A stretch of 10,476 bases of DNA from CAZVCG01 sp964626265 (GCA_964626265.1 CAZVCG010000052.1:1-10476); one strand, 5' to 3'; shown: positions 1-5,994, numbered from the stretch's first letter. Made by a program: numbers and translations. The notes: generated from the sequence alone by a model not told the origin.

Positions 1-473
1 TTGCCGACGCCCGCGCCGCCGAACAGGCCGATCTTGCCGCCGCGCGAGTAAGGCGCGAGCAAATCGACGACCTTGATGCCCGTGACGAGAATCTGCTTTT
101 CGGTCGATTGATCGACGAATTCCGGCGCGTCGCGGTGGATGGGAGCCATGCGCTTGCTCTTGACGGGGCCGCGTTCATCAACGGCTTCGCCGATCACGTT
201 CATGATGCGGCCCAGCGTTTCGGGGCCTACGGGAATGGTAATCGGGGCGCCCGTGTCTTCGACTTTCTGGCCGCGCACCATGCCGTCGGTCGAGTCCATA
301 GCGATGGCGCGGACGGTATTTTCACCGAGGTGCTGCGCAACCTCGAGAACGAGCTTGCGGCCTTCGATTTCGGTGGTCAGCGCGTTCAGGATCGGCGGTA
401 GTCCCTTTTCGAACTGCACGTCGACGACGGCGCCCATAACCTGCGTAATGCGACCTTGACCGATGTCTTTCAT
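1..473 (-). CDS. atpD: F-type ATP synthase F1 subunit beta, N-terminal part (cut by window edge)
   Basis: This is the catalytic beta subunit of the membrane-bound F1Fo ATP synthase, which makes ATP from ADP and phosphate as the gamma shaft turns. 157 complete codons are visible, beginning MKDIGQGRITQVMGAVVDVQ, the N-terminal beta-barrel domain typical of AtpD. The nucleotide-binding domain follows and the window ends inside the P-loop, with FGGAGVG at residues 151-157 and the lysine codon split by the edge. About two thirds of the protein (family length near 470-480 residues) lies outside the window. The ATG at 471-473 is preceded by a purine-rich GAAGAGGAAAAG ribosome-binding site. The gene is the third cistron of a minus-strand operon, 53 nt after an unrecognised small gene and downstream of atpG. 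atpC would be expected next, but it is beyond the window. No oddity is seen in the visible residues. Confidence 0.98.
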   Translation of the reverse strand, partial: MKDIGQGRITQVMGAVVDVQFEKGLPPILNALTTEIEGRKLVLEVAQHLGENTVRAIAMDSTDGMVRGQKVEDTGAPITIPVGPETLGRIMNVIGEAVDERGPVKSKRMAPIHRDAPEFVDQSTEKQILVTGIKVVDLLAPYSRGGKIGLFGGAGVG

Positions 474-526
474 TTTCTTTTCCTCTTCAGCAATCTTATT
501 CGTTATTATTCCTTGCCCGCCGCCGT

Positions 527-775
527 TTAGTTAGGATGGCAAGTGCATCTCTCTCCCGCCAACCGTTCGGCATATTGAATATCAACCGGACGGTCGTGTT
601 TAGGAATAAAACCAGGAATTCCCTCGCCGCTCCTCGTGACGGCAATAGCCATCTGGGCGAATTTCTGGGCAATTTTCGGAGTCATCTCTTTCTCTTCGCA
701 CTTTGCGTATTTCGCAAGCAGAAAAGCCGCAATCTCCGCAACTCTGGGATCGGTTGATGGGTTCGGTAATGCCAT
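527..775 (-). CDS. Unrecognised 82-aa protein encoded between atpG and atpD
   Basis: I do not recognise this protein. It starts with an ATG one base after the atpG stop codon (TAA-C-ATG). A GGAGG ribosome-binding site lies inside the last atpG codons, nine bases before the ATG. This spacing is strong evidence for a translated, coupled gene. The 82-residue product has no signal peptide or membrane segment. Residues 10-50 look helical and charged (VAEIAAFLLAKYAKCEEKEM, then PKIAQKFAQMAIAV). A glycine/proline-rich stretch GEGIPGFIPKHDRP follows, and the C-terminus is CTCHPN with two cysteines and a histidine. The usual order in bacteria is atpG directly followed by atpD, so the gene is an insertion into a conserved operon. 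It could be a lineage-specific accessory or regulator of the ATP synthase, or simply a passenger. No function can be assigned from sequence. Confidence 0.75.
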   Translation of the reverse strand: MALPNPSTDPRVAEIAAFLLAKYAKCEEKEMTPKIAQKFAQMAIAVTRSGEGIPGFIPKHDRPVDIQYAERLAGERCTCHPN

Positions 776-776
776 G

Positions 777-1676
777 TTAAACCGCCTCCGCGCCTGATAT
801 GATTTCGATGAGTTCTTTCGTGATGTAGGCCTGACGGCTGCGATTGTAGTTCAGCGTCAGCTTGTCGATCATCTCGCCCGCGTTGCGCGTCGCATTGTCC
901 ATCGCCGTCATGCGCGCGCCCTGCTCGCCCGCCGAGCTTTCGAGGAATGCGCCATAGACGGAAACCGCCAAGCTGCGCGGCAGCAATTTTTCCAAAATCA
1001 CGTCGCGGCTCGGCTCGAACAATTCATAAAGCGCTTGAACGCCGGTGGCGGCTTTTGCGGCTTCGCTTTCGTCCGCCTTGGGCAACTCGATAGGCACGAT
1101 CTGCTTGACGGTTACCACCTGTGAAATGGCCGAACGGTATTTGTTGAACACTATGCGGACCACATCTACTTCACCCGCCTCGAACATTTCCAAAATCTTG
1201 GCGTTCAGCATGTTGACCATATCGAGGTTGACCAATTTCTTGGGCATGTCTTCGATAGTCATCAGAATCTTGTCGGCATGATCGCGGCGCAAAAGGTCGC
1301 GGCCCTTGCGGCCAACGCAAATGACTTTCACCGTTTTTCCCTCGCCTTCAAGCTGGCGGATGAGGTTGCGCGCTTCACGGACGATGGAGCCGTTGAAAAA
1401 GCCGCATAGGCCGCGATCGGACGTCACGACGACCAGCAGGACGGAATCTTCCTTGCCGGAGCCGGTGATCAGCCTGGGCGTGCTTTCGTTGATTTCGAGC
1501 TTGCCGGCCAGCGTGCTCATCATGCGGGCCATGCGCTCGGCGTAAGGGCGGGCCGCTTTCGCTTGATCTTCGGCGCGGCGAAGCTTGCTGGCCGCGACCA
1601 TCTTCATGGCCGACGTAATCTTGCGCGTCGATTTGACGCTGACGATGCGGTTTTTTAGGTCCTTGAGACTGGGCAT
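777..1676 (-). CDS. atpG: F-type ATP synthase F1 subunit gamma
   Basis: This is the gamma subunit, the central rotor shaft of F1 that couples proton flow through Fo to the catalytic alpha/beta hexamer. The 299-residue product has the family length. The N-terminal helix MPSLKDLKNRIVSVKSTRKI followed by TSAMKMVAASKLRRAE is the classic gamma signature, and the C-terminal helix carries the conserved MTAMDNATRNAGEMIDKLTL (about residues 256-275) and ends ELIEIISGAEAV. The middle contains the Rossmann-like part with VVVTSDRGLCGFFN. The ATG at 1674-1676 has no good Shine-Dalgarno sequence (GACAATATACGGCT precedes it). The gene heads the visible atp cluster, followed by the 82-aa gene and atpD. Unusually, atpA is not upstream; a gene for an exported hypothetical protein is there instead, 79 nt away. 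It may therefore be transcribed from its own promoter in that gap or by readthrough. Confidence 0.98.
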   Translation of the reverse strand: MPSLKDLKNRIVSVKSTRKITSAMKMVAASKLRRAEDQAKAARPYAERMARMMSTLAGKLEINESTPRLITGSGKEDSVLLVVVTSDRGLCGFFNGSIVREARNLIRQLEGEGKTVKVICVGRKGRDLLRRDHADKILMTIEDMPKKLVNLDMVNMLNAKILEMFEAGEVDVVRIVFNKYRSAISQVVTVKQIVPIELPKADESEAAKAATGVQALYELFEPSRDVILEKLLPRSLAVSVYGAFLESSAGEQGARMTAMDNATRNAGEMIDKLTLNYNRSRQAYITKELIEIISGAEAV

Positions 1677-1693
1677 AGCCGTATATTGTCAGG

Positions 1694-1723
1694 AAAAGTA
1701 AAAATCGTGGGCTTTTTGGCCCA
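1694..1723 (-). terminator. Weak candidate intrinsic terminator between the exported-protein gene and atpG
   Basis: Read on the minus strand, a 5-bp stem TGGGC/GCCCA (1708-1723, loop CAAAAA) is followed by CG and then ATTTTTACTTTT. The position fits termination of the exported-protein gene just before atpG. The stem is short, so efficiency may be low and readthrough into atpG is possible. Confidence 0.35.
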
Positions 1724-1755
1724 TTAACGGCCTGCGGTCAAGTAGGATTCTGGCC

Positions 1756-2265
1756 TTATTTACCCTTCTTGAGGTCCTTGCTGGCGACCTTTGTCAGGCT
1801 GCTGCAGGGAGGATCGTAAGTACGGCCCGAAACCTGCAGAATTTCGCCCTGTACGGCCTTTGAATTGGAGCCGTAGAGAACGAGGACTTTATCCCTGTAT
1901 TTGGCGCAGAAGGCAGGAGCGGACATATCGGCGATCCTCTGGCCATATTCGTTGGCCAGAAGAGTCCGAAGACGGTCAAGTTGATCTACTCCCTTACCGC
2001 CATAGACCTTTTTATAATATTTAGTCATCGTCGCCTCGGATTCGCGCAACATATCGACGTTGTCGCGGGTGAACCCCGTATAGGCCTTAACCAAATCCTC
2101 GCCCATCGACCCGCGTTTGCAAGTCACTGTGATGACCATCAGCTCAGAATGGAGCCTCAGAGACTGCTCGGCCTGAATCTCTTCCGGGGAATAGCACTTT
2201 TGGGCAGCTTGAGCCGGGACGGCCCCAAAAAGCAAAGCCAAGGTCAAAAAAATAGCGGATTTCAT
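1756..2265 (-). CDS. Exported hypothetical protein with four cysteines
   Basis: I do not recognise a family. I chose the ATG at 2263-2265 rather than an in-frame upstream start because it has AGGGAG six bases before it and begins a clean signal peptide: MKSAIFLTLALLFGAVPAQA, with an Ala-X-Ala cleavage site after residue 20. The mature protein is about 149 residues, largely helical and charged, with cysteines at 24, 49, 120 and 154. That number would fit two disulfide bonds in the periplasm. There is no lipobox and no further membrane segment. The C-terminus is lysine-rich (SKDLKKGK). It lies directly upstream of atpG on the same strand, where atpA would normally be, with a weak terminator-like hairpin between them. 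A link to ATP synthase is not suggested by the sequence itself. The role is unknown; a soluble periplasmic protein is the limit of what can be inferred. Confidence 0.8.
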   Translation of the reverse strand: MKSAIFLTLALLFGAVPAQAAQKCYSPEEIQAEQSLRLHSELMVITVTCKRGSMGEDLVKAYTGFTRDNVDMLRESEATMTKYYKKVYGGKGVDQLDRLRTLLANEYGQRIADMSAPAFCAKYRDKVLVLYGSNSKAVQGEILQVSGRTYDPPCSSLTKVASKDLKKGK

Positions 2266-2377
2266 GGAATCTCCCTGTGAAGGTTCCGGAGGCGGCATTC
2301 AGACCCTAGCGCAAAGGCGTAAAAATGTCTTAACGTAAATGCCGCGCGAACGAAAACACACTTTGCCGGGGAGAGCA

Positions 2378-2883
2378 ATGTCCAAAAACCTTGTCGTGAA
2401 AACAGGCCGCGATGAAAAGGGACTCGTTCAGCCTGCCATTCTCAATCTTTTCAATGAAGTAACTCTTGGCAGCCTGGCCACAACCAACCCGGACGCATCC
2501 CCCCATATCAACACGTGTTATTGCGCTCCGGACAAAAACTGGACCATTTTTTTCTATCCAGCCCGAAATCTTCTCATGCCAAAAACCTTGTGCGCAATCC
2601 GGCGGCGGCTTTGACATTGTTCGATTCGATACAAAAATTCGGTACGGAGCTACGCGGGTTGCAACTTTTCGGAACGGCTCGGCAACTTTCAATCACCGAA
2701 TCCGTTCACGCGTTTTCGGTCTATACGAAACGGTTTCCGGAACTCTTGCGCTATGCCGCCGACGTTCAGGCGGCCTTCAAACACTTCGAAGACCGTTTTT
2801 TCGAGTTCACCGTGAAAAGCGGCAAGATGCTAGACGAACCGACATTCGGCAAAGAAGTGTATATCGATTTTGAGATCGTTTAA
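2378..2883 (+). pseudogene. Pyridoxamine 5'-phosphate oxidase-like flavoprotein, interrupted by a -1 frameshift
   Basis: Two adjoining reading frames together form one protein of the PNPOx-like FMN-binding split-barrel superfamily. The 5' part starts at ATG 2378 behind GGGGAGAG and reads MSKNLVVKTGRDEKGLVQPA, then LGSLATTNPDASPHINTCYC and DKNWTIFF. The 3' part continues LSSPKSSHAKNLVRNPAAAL and ends EVYIDFEIV at 2883. The switch occurs in a T7 run (2547-2553). Adding one T would give an uninterrupted 168-residue product, the size of small family members. Without it, the first frame stops at 2614. Because both halves remain free of stops and well conserved in pattern, the change is recent, an assembly or sequencing error in the homopolymer, or bypassed by slippage: the codons ATT TTT TTC form a T-TTT-TTC heptamer. 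The superfamily includes flavin oxidoreductases, heme-degrading proteins and general-stress proteins; the substrate here is unknown. Confidence 0.75.
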
Positions 2884-2894
2884 TCGCGTTTTTT

Positions 2895-3092
2895 TTACTT
2901 AAACGCGTCGGCGAAGGCTTTCAGAGCCTTATCGATGCGAGTCTGCCAACCGGGGCCTTTCGACTTAAAGAACGAAAGAACGCTTTTCGACAAGCGGATC
3001 GACACCGCTTTCTTCTTCGGCTCGCCCTTGCGTGCGCGGCTGCGCGACGTTTTGGCGGATTTGCGGGCCGGTTTTTTGGTTTTTGATGTCAT
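2895..3092 (-). CDS. BrnA-like antitoxin, apparently without a BrnT partner
   Basis: The 65-residue product has two parts. Residues 1-28 are extremely basic (MTSKTKKPARKSAKTSRSRA, then RKGEPKKK), resembling a nucleic-acid-binding tail. Residues 29-65 read VSIRLSKSVLSFFKSKGPGW followed by QTRIDKALKAF, the ribbon-helix-helix-like C-terminal part of BrnA antitoxins. BrnA normally follows the gene for the BrnT ribonuclease toxin, neutralises it and autorepresses the operon. Here no BrnT-like reading frame precedes it, because the upstream 245 nt contain only AT-rich palindromes and a repeat element. The ATG at 3090-3092 has CAGGAG seven bases before it. The gene is therefore best read as an orphan antitoxin or a stand-alone DNA-binding repressor. 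It converges with the broken flavoprotein gene 11 nt away. Family assignment rests on the short C-terminal motif only. Confidence 0.65.
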   Translation of the reverse strand: MTSKTKKPARKSAKTSRSRARKGEPKKKAVSIRLSKSVLSFFKSKGPGWQTRIDKALKAFADAFK

Positions 3093-3121
3093 GATGACTC
3101 CTGAGGCGGGATGATTCGCTT

Positions 3122-3156
3122 ATGTATACACATAAATATATTTTACGTATATACAT
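3122..3156. promoter_or_regulatory. AT-rich palindromes upstream of the BrnA-like gene, candidate operator
   Basis: An inverted repeat ATGTATA (3122-3128) and TATACAT (3150-3156) flanks an AT-rich centre. Each arm also overlaps a perfect short palindrome, TGTATACA (3123-3130) and GTATATAC (3147-3154). The pair lies 30-64 nt before the start codon, where the promoter and autoregulatory operator of an antitoxin gene would be expected. That it binds the BrnA-like protein is inference. Confidence 0.4.
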
Positions 3157-3185
3157 TGTTTTTGGCCCAGAAAACCTACAAATAT

Positions 3186-3305
3186 CGTCATCCCGATGCA
3201 AGTCGGGATCCAGTAAACATTGACGAAAGACGTTCTTATGGAATTTTTCGCTGGATCCCGTATCACGCTTCGCTTTCGCTGAAAGCGAAGCTGTACGGGA
3301 TGACG
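3186..3305. repeat. 120-bp palindromic repeat element (REP/MITE-like)
   Basis: The element begins CGTCATCCCG (3186-3195) and ends with the exact reverse complement CGGGATGACG (3296-3305). Inside, CGGGATCCAG (3204-3213) pairs exactly with CTGGATCCCG (3251-3260). The right half carries a further perfect 11-bp hairpin, GCTTCGCTTTC (3267-3277) with GAAAGCGAAGC (3281-3291). The TCATCCCG...GGGATCCAG wording is common in dispersed intergenic repeats of many proteobacteria. There is no coding capacity. It sits 32 nt past the guaA stop codon, so as RNA it could also act as a 3'-end barrier or weak terminator for guaA. Confidence 0.7.
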
Positions 3306-3337
3306 TTTGGGGGATACGTCTTACTTTAGTATCAGCC

Positions 3338-4882
3338 CTATTCCCACTCTATGGTGCCGGGGGGTTTGCTGGTCACGTCGTAGACGACACGGTTGATGCC
3401 GCGCACTTCGTTGATGAGGCGCGTGGCCACGCGAGCCAGAAAAGCGTGATCAAATGCGAAAGACTCCGCCGTCATGCCGTCCACGGACGTCACAGCGCGC
3501 AAAGCCAGCACGTTGTCGTAACTGCGGCCATCTCCCATCACGCCGACCGATTTCACAGGCAGAAGCACGGCGAAAGCCTGCCAGATTTTGTCGTAGAGGC
3601 CCGCTTTGCGGATTTCGTCGAGATAAATCACGTCGGCTTTCCGCAGAACTTCGAGATTTTTCTCGTTGATGTCGTCAAGAATGCGGATGGCGAGGCCCGG
3701 ACCCGGGAACGGATGACGACCCACGAAGGATTCCGGCAAGCCCAATTCACGGCCCAAAGCCCGAACTTCATCTTTAAAAAGTTCACGTAAGGGCTCGATA
3801 AGCTTGAGATTCATGCGCTCCGGCAAACCGCCGACATTATGGTGCGATTTGATCGTAACGCTTGGCCCGCCCGTGAACGATACGCTTTCGATGACGTCCG
3901 GATAAAGCGTACCTTGGGCGAGGAATTCGACGCCGGATATTTTGTGCGCTTCGGCCTCGAAAACGTCGATGAACAGCTTACCGATGGTTTTACGTTTGAC
4001 TTCAGGGTCGGTGACGCCCTTGAGAGCTTCGAGGAACATCGGCCCAGCGTCCACCGCCACCAGCGGAATGTTGTAGTGCTTGCGGAACAGGTTGACGACT
4101 TCGTCGCCTTCGTCCTGACGCATCAGGCCCGTATCGACGAATATGCACGTGAGCTGGTCGCCGATGGCTTCGTGGATGAGAACGGCGGCCACCGCGCTGT
4201 CCACGCCACCGGACAGACCGCAGATGACCTTACCCTTGCCGACTTGCGCGCGGATCTTGGCGATTTCCGTCTCGCGGAAAGCCTTCATGCTCCAATCGGA
4301 GCCGATGCCGCAGATTTTATGCACGAAGTTGTTGATCAGCTTGGCGCCATCGGGCGTGTGCACGACCTCGGGATGGAATTGCGTCGCGTAGAATTGGCGC
4401 ATCTCGTCAGCGATGAACGCAAACGGCGCGCCGACGCTCGTGCCAACGACTTTGAAACCTTCTGGAATTTTCGTGACGCGATCGCCGTGGCTCATCCAAA
4501 CCTGATGTTTCGAACCGCGCGGCCAAACATCGGCGAACATAGCGCAATCGTCCGTGACTTCCAAATCGGCGCGGCCAAACTCGCGGTGATGGCCGCTTTC
4601 CACATGGCCGCCGAGTTGCATGCACATCGTTTGCTGGCCATAGCAGATGCCAAGAACGGGCACTCCAAGCTTCCAGACGATTTCCGGCGCGCGCGGGCTG
4701 TCGGTTTCGGTCGTCGAGGCTGGGCCACCGGAAAGGATGATGCCTTTGGGGTTGAATTCTTTGACCTGCTCATCCGTGCGGTTGAAAGGATAAATCTCGC
4801 AATACACACCGGCCTCACGCACGCGCCGCGCGATGAGTTGAGTAACCTGTGAGCCGAAATCGAGGATGAGGATTTTGTTCAT
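3338..4882 (-). CDS. guaA: GMP synthase (glutamine-hydrolysing)
   Basis: This enzyme converts XMP, ATP and glutamine to GMP in the last step of guanine nucleotide synthesis, in the cytoplasm. The 514-residue product has the usual two-domain plan. The N-terminal class I glutamine amidotransferase domain has the nucleophile in GICYGQQ (Cys80) and the His170/Glu172 pair in QFHPEV. The ATP-pyrophosphatase domain has the PP-loop SGGVDS at 224-229. A C-terminal dimerisation domain contains RHPFPGPGLAIRIL and ends GTIEWE. A TTG codon precedes the ATG, but the ATG at 4880-4882 gives the conserved start MNKILILDFGSQVTQLIARR and is preferred. The ribosome-binding site is weak (AAAGAAAA). The gene lies 91 nt downstream of tRNA-Leu on the same strand, with a strong hairpin between them. 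Its usual partner guaB is not in the window. A palindromic repeat element follows the stop codon. Confidence 0.98.
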   Translation of the reverse strand: MNKILILDFGSQVTQLIARRVREAGVYCEIYPFNRTDEQVKEFNPKGIILSGGPASTTETDSPRAPEIVWKLGVPVLGICYGQQTMCMQLGGHVESGHHREFGRADLEVTDDCAMFADVWPRGSKHQVWMSHGDRVTKIPEGFKVVGTSVGAPFAFIADEMRQFYATQFHPEVVHTPDGAKLINNFVHKICGIGSDWSMKAFRETEIAKIRAQVGKGKVICGLSGGVDSAVAAVLIHEAIGDQLTCIFVDTGLMRQDEGDEVVNLFRKHYNIPLVAVDAGPMFLEALKGVTDPEVKRKTIGKLFIDVFEAEAHKISGVEFLAQGTLYPDVIESVSFTGGPSVTIKSHHNVGGLPERMNLKLIEPLRELFKDEVRALGRELGLPESFVGRHPFPGPGLAIRILDDINEKNLEVLRKADVIYLDEIRKAGLYDKIWQAFAVLLPVKSVGVMGDGRSYDNVLALRAVTSVDGMTAESFAFDHAFLARVATRLINEVRGINRVVYDVTSKPPGTIEWE

Positions 4883-4948
4883 CAATTTTCTTTAGCAGGA
4901 TGTATTAACTAGAACCAGCCCGCCTTCGCCCAAAGGGCTACGGCGCGG

Positions 4949-4975
4949 CACTTTTCGCGCTTTGCGCGAAAAGTG
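4949..4975 (-). repeat. Perfect 12-bp hairpin abutting the tRNA-Leu 3' end
   Basis: CACTTTTCGCGC (4949-4960) pairs perfectly with GCGCGAAAAGTG (4964-4975) around a 3-nt loop. Read on the minus strand, the first arm uses the last two bases of the encoded tRNA CCA. No T-run follows, so it is not a textbook intrinsic terminator. It could halt RNase trimming or polymerase, or be part of a dispersed repeat. A second, smaller imperfect palindrome (CGCC..GCCC-aaa-GGGC..GGCG, 4921-4945) lies next to it. Confidence 0.6.
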
Positions 4976-5060
4976 GTGCGGGTAGCCGGACTTGAACCGG
5001 CACGCTGTTACCAGCTTCGGATTTTAAGTCCGATGCGTCTACCAATTCCGCCATACCCGC
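4974..5060 (-). tRNA. tRNA-Leu(UAA), CCA encoded
   Basis: On the minus strand, acceptor arms GCGGGTA (5054-5060) and TACCCGC (4978-4984) pair fully, with discriminator A and encoded CCA (4974-4976). The anticodon stem TCGGA/TCCGA encloses the loop CTTAAAA, giving anticodon UAA, which reads UUA leucine codons. A long variable arm (GCTGGTAACAGC region) and the T-loop GTTCAAGTC are as expected of class II tRNA-Leu; the length is 87 nt. It is divergent from tRNA-Asn and upstream of guaA on the same strand. Confidence 0.97.
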
Positions 5061-5064
5061 ACTT

Positions 5065-5184
5065 CAGAAGACAGAAAACAGGTATCAGAAGACAGACTTT
5101 AGATAAATAGAAATTATCGCCACCAATGGGTTTAAGGCATTGAAAACAGGCTTCTGATGCCTGTTTTTTGCCCTCTGACTTCTG
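5065..5184. repeat. CAGAAG(A/T)CAGA motif copies and an inverted repeat between the two tRNA genes
   Basis: CAGAAGACAGA occurs at 5065-5075 and again at 5086-5096, 21 nt apart. A near-identical copy (CAGAAGTCAGA) lies on the minus strand at 5174-5184. In addition, 5072-5091 and the reverse complement of 5151-5170 match at 18 of 20 positions (CAGAAAACAGGTATCAGAAG versus CAAAAAACAGGCATCAGAAG). The two clusters thus form an imperfect inverted repeat around an AT-rich centre that must contain the tRNA-Leu promoter. Confidence 0.6.
5143..5169. terminator. Terminator-like hairpin, possibly bidirectional, between divergent tRNA genes
   Basis: AAAACAGGC (5143-5151) pairs perfectly with GCCTGTTTT (5159-5167) around a 7-nt loop, followed on the plus strand by a run of six T (5164-5169, partly in the stem). 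On the minus strand the stem also ends in four T. The shape is that of an intrinsic terminator. No gene ends just before it on either strand, so it may insulate the tRNA promoters from antisense readthrough. Confidence 0.45.
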
Positions 5185-5186
5185 GC

Positions 5187-5215
5187 TTGCACTCTAGGCG
5201 CGGCTTGACTACATT
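5187..5215 (+). promoter_or_regulatory. Sigma-70-type promoter for tRNA-Asn
   Basis: TTGCAC (5187-5192) and TACATT (5210-5215) are separated by 17 bp, followed by seven bases and then the region just before the tRNA 5' end at 5226. Spacing and position fit a housekeeping promoter with transcription starting near 5222. Confidence 0.6.
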
Positions 5216-5225
5216 GCCCCCCTAT

Positions 5226-5301
5226 TCCCTGGTAGCTCAGCAGGTAGAGCAGGTGACTGTTAATCACCGGGTCGGCGGTTCGAGCCCGTCCCAGGGAGCC
5301 A
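5226..5301 (+). tRNA. tRNA-Asn(GUU), CCA encoded
   Basis: Acceptor arms TCCCTGG (5226-5232) and CCAGGGA (5291-5297) pair fully, with discriminator G and encoded CCA (5299-5301). The anticodon stem GGTGA/TCACC encloses CTGTTAA, giving anticodon GUU for asparagine. The D-arm GCTCAGCAGGTAGAGC and the T-loop TTCGAGC are normal; the length is 76 nt. ATTTTTATTT follows directly. nudF starts 36 nt downstream on the same strand and may share the transcript. Confidence 0.98.
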
Positions 5302-5337
5302 TTTTTATTTCCTGGCTTGTGTGCAATCCCTTAAGCC

Positions 5338-5967
5338 ATGTCCGACAAAAAGTTCGACCTTCTCGATCGCGAAACGCTCTTTCAGGGCTATTTCAGGCTC
5401 GACCGCTTTCACGTCCGCACTGAAAAGTTCGATGGCGGCTGGTCGAATTCGTTCACCCGCGAAGTACTGGATAGAGGCAACAAGGTCGTCGGCATTTTGC
5501 TGTTCGATCCGCAACATGACAAGGTCGTGATGGTCGAACAGTTCCGCGCCGCGCTGATGTCCAAGAACGACGACCCGTTTTTGCTAGAGCTTGTGGCTGG
5601 AGTCGTCGATCCCGGCGAAACGCCCGAGGCCGCCGCGAAACGCGAAGCCTTGGAAGAAGCCGGATGCCATGTGACCGAGCTTCAAAAACTGTTCACCTAT
5701 TATACGAGTCCCGGATGCATGTCGGAACAACTGACATTGTATGTAGGAAAGTGCACAGCGCCCGTGGACGGCAGCGTGTTCGGCGTGAAAGCCGAAAATG
5801 AAGACATCCGCGTGCACGTTATCGATGCCGCCATCGCCATCAGCTATCTATATTCCGGCAAACTGCGTGACGCATCGTCGATCATCGCCATGCAGTGGTT
5901 CGCGTTTCAACATACGGGCCTGCGCAGCCGCTGGATGATAAGCGACGCCAGCACGCCGATTATATAA
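5338..5967 (+). CDS. nudF: ADP-ribose pyrophosphatase, Nudix hydrolase (NudF type)
   Basis: The enzyme hydrolyses ADP-ribose to AMP and ribose 5-phosphate with Mg2+, clearing a reactive by-product of NAD turnover in the cytoplasm. The 209-residue product has the same length as E. coli NudF as I recall it. The full Nudix box GX5EX7REUXEEXGU lies at residues 88-110, beginning GVVDPGE and ending REALEEAGC, with metal ligands E103, E106 and E107. NudF-type features around it are the N-terminal ETLFQGYFRLDRFHV strand, EQFRAAL before the box, the SPGCMSEQ loop, and the late motifs ENEDIRVHV and ASSIIAMQWF. No Shine-Dalgarno sequence is visible before the ATG. The gene follows tRNA-Asn by 36 nt and converges with a membrane-anchored hypothetical gene. 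A related sugar-nucleotide substrate cannot be excluded from sequence alone. Confidence 0.92.
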   Translation: MSDKKFDLLDRETLFQGYFRLDRFHVRTEKFDGGWSNSFTREVLDRGNKVVGILLFDPQHDKVVMVEQFRAALMSKNDDPFLLELVAGVVDPGETPEAAAKREALEEAGCHVTELQKLFTYYTSPGCMSEQLTLYVGKCTAPVDGSVFGVKAENEDIRVHVIDAAIAISYLYSGKLRDASSIIAMQWFAFQHTGLRSRWMISDASTPII

Positions 5968-5994
5968 CCGGGCCATTTATCGAAATGACGGCCA

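Noticed and set aside
2885..2907. CGCGTTT / AAACGCG palindrome with an eight-T run as a terminator for the flavoprotein gene
   Set aside because: The T-run lies inside the stem and loop, not after the stem, and the right arm is coding sequence of the BrnA-like gene; too weak to call.
3839..4852. A 337-codon plus-strand open frame
   Set aside because: It is the exact antisense of guaA, whose motifs are unambiguous. The translation shows the His/Arg/Val-rich look of a shadow frame and matches no family.
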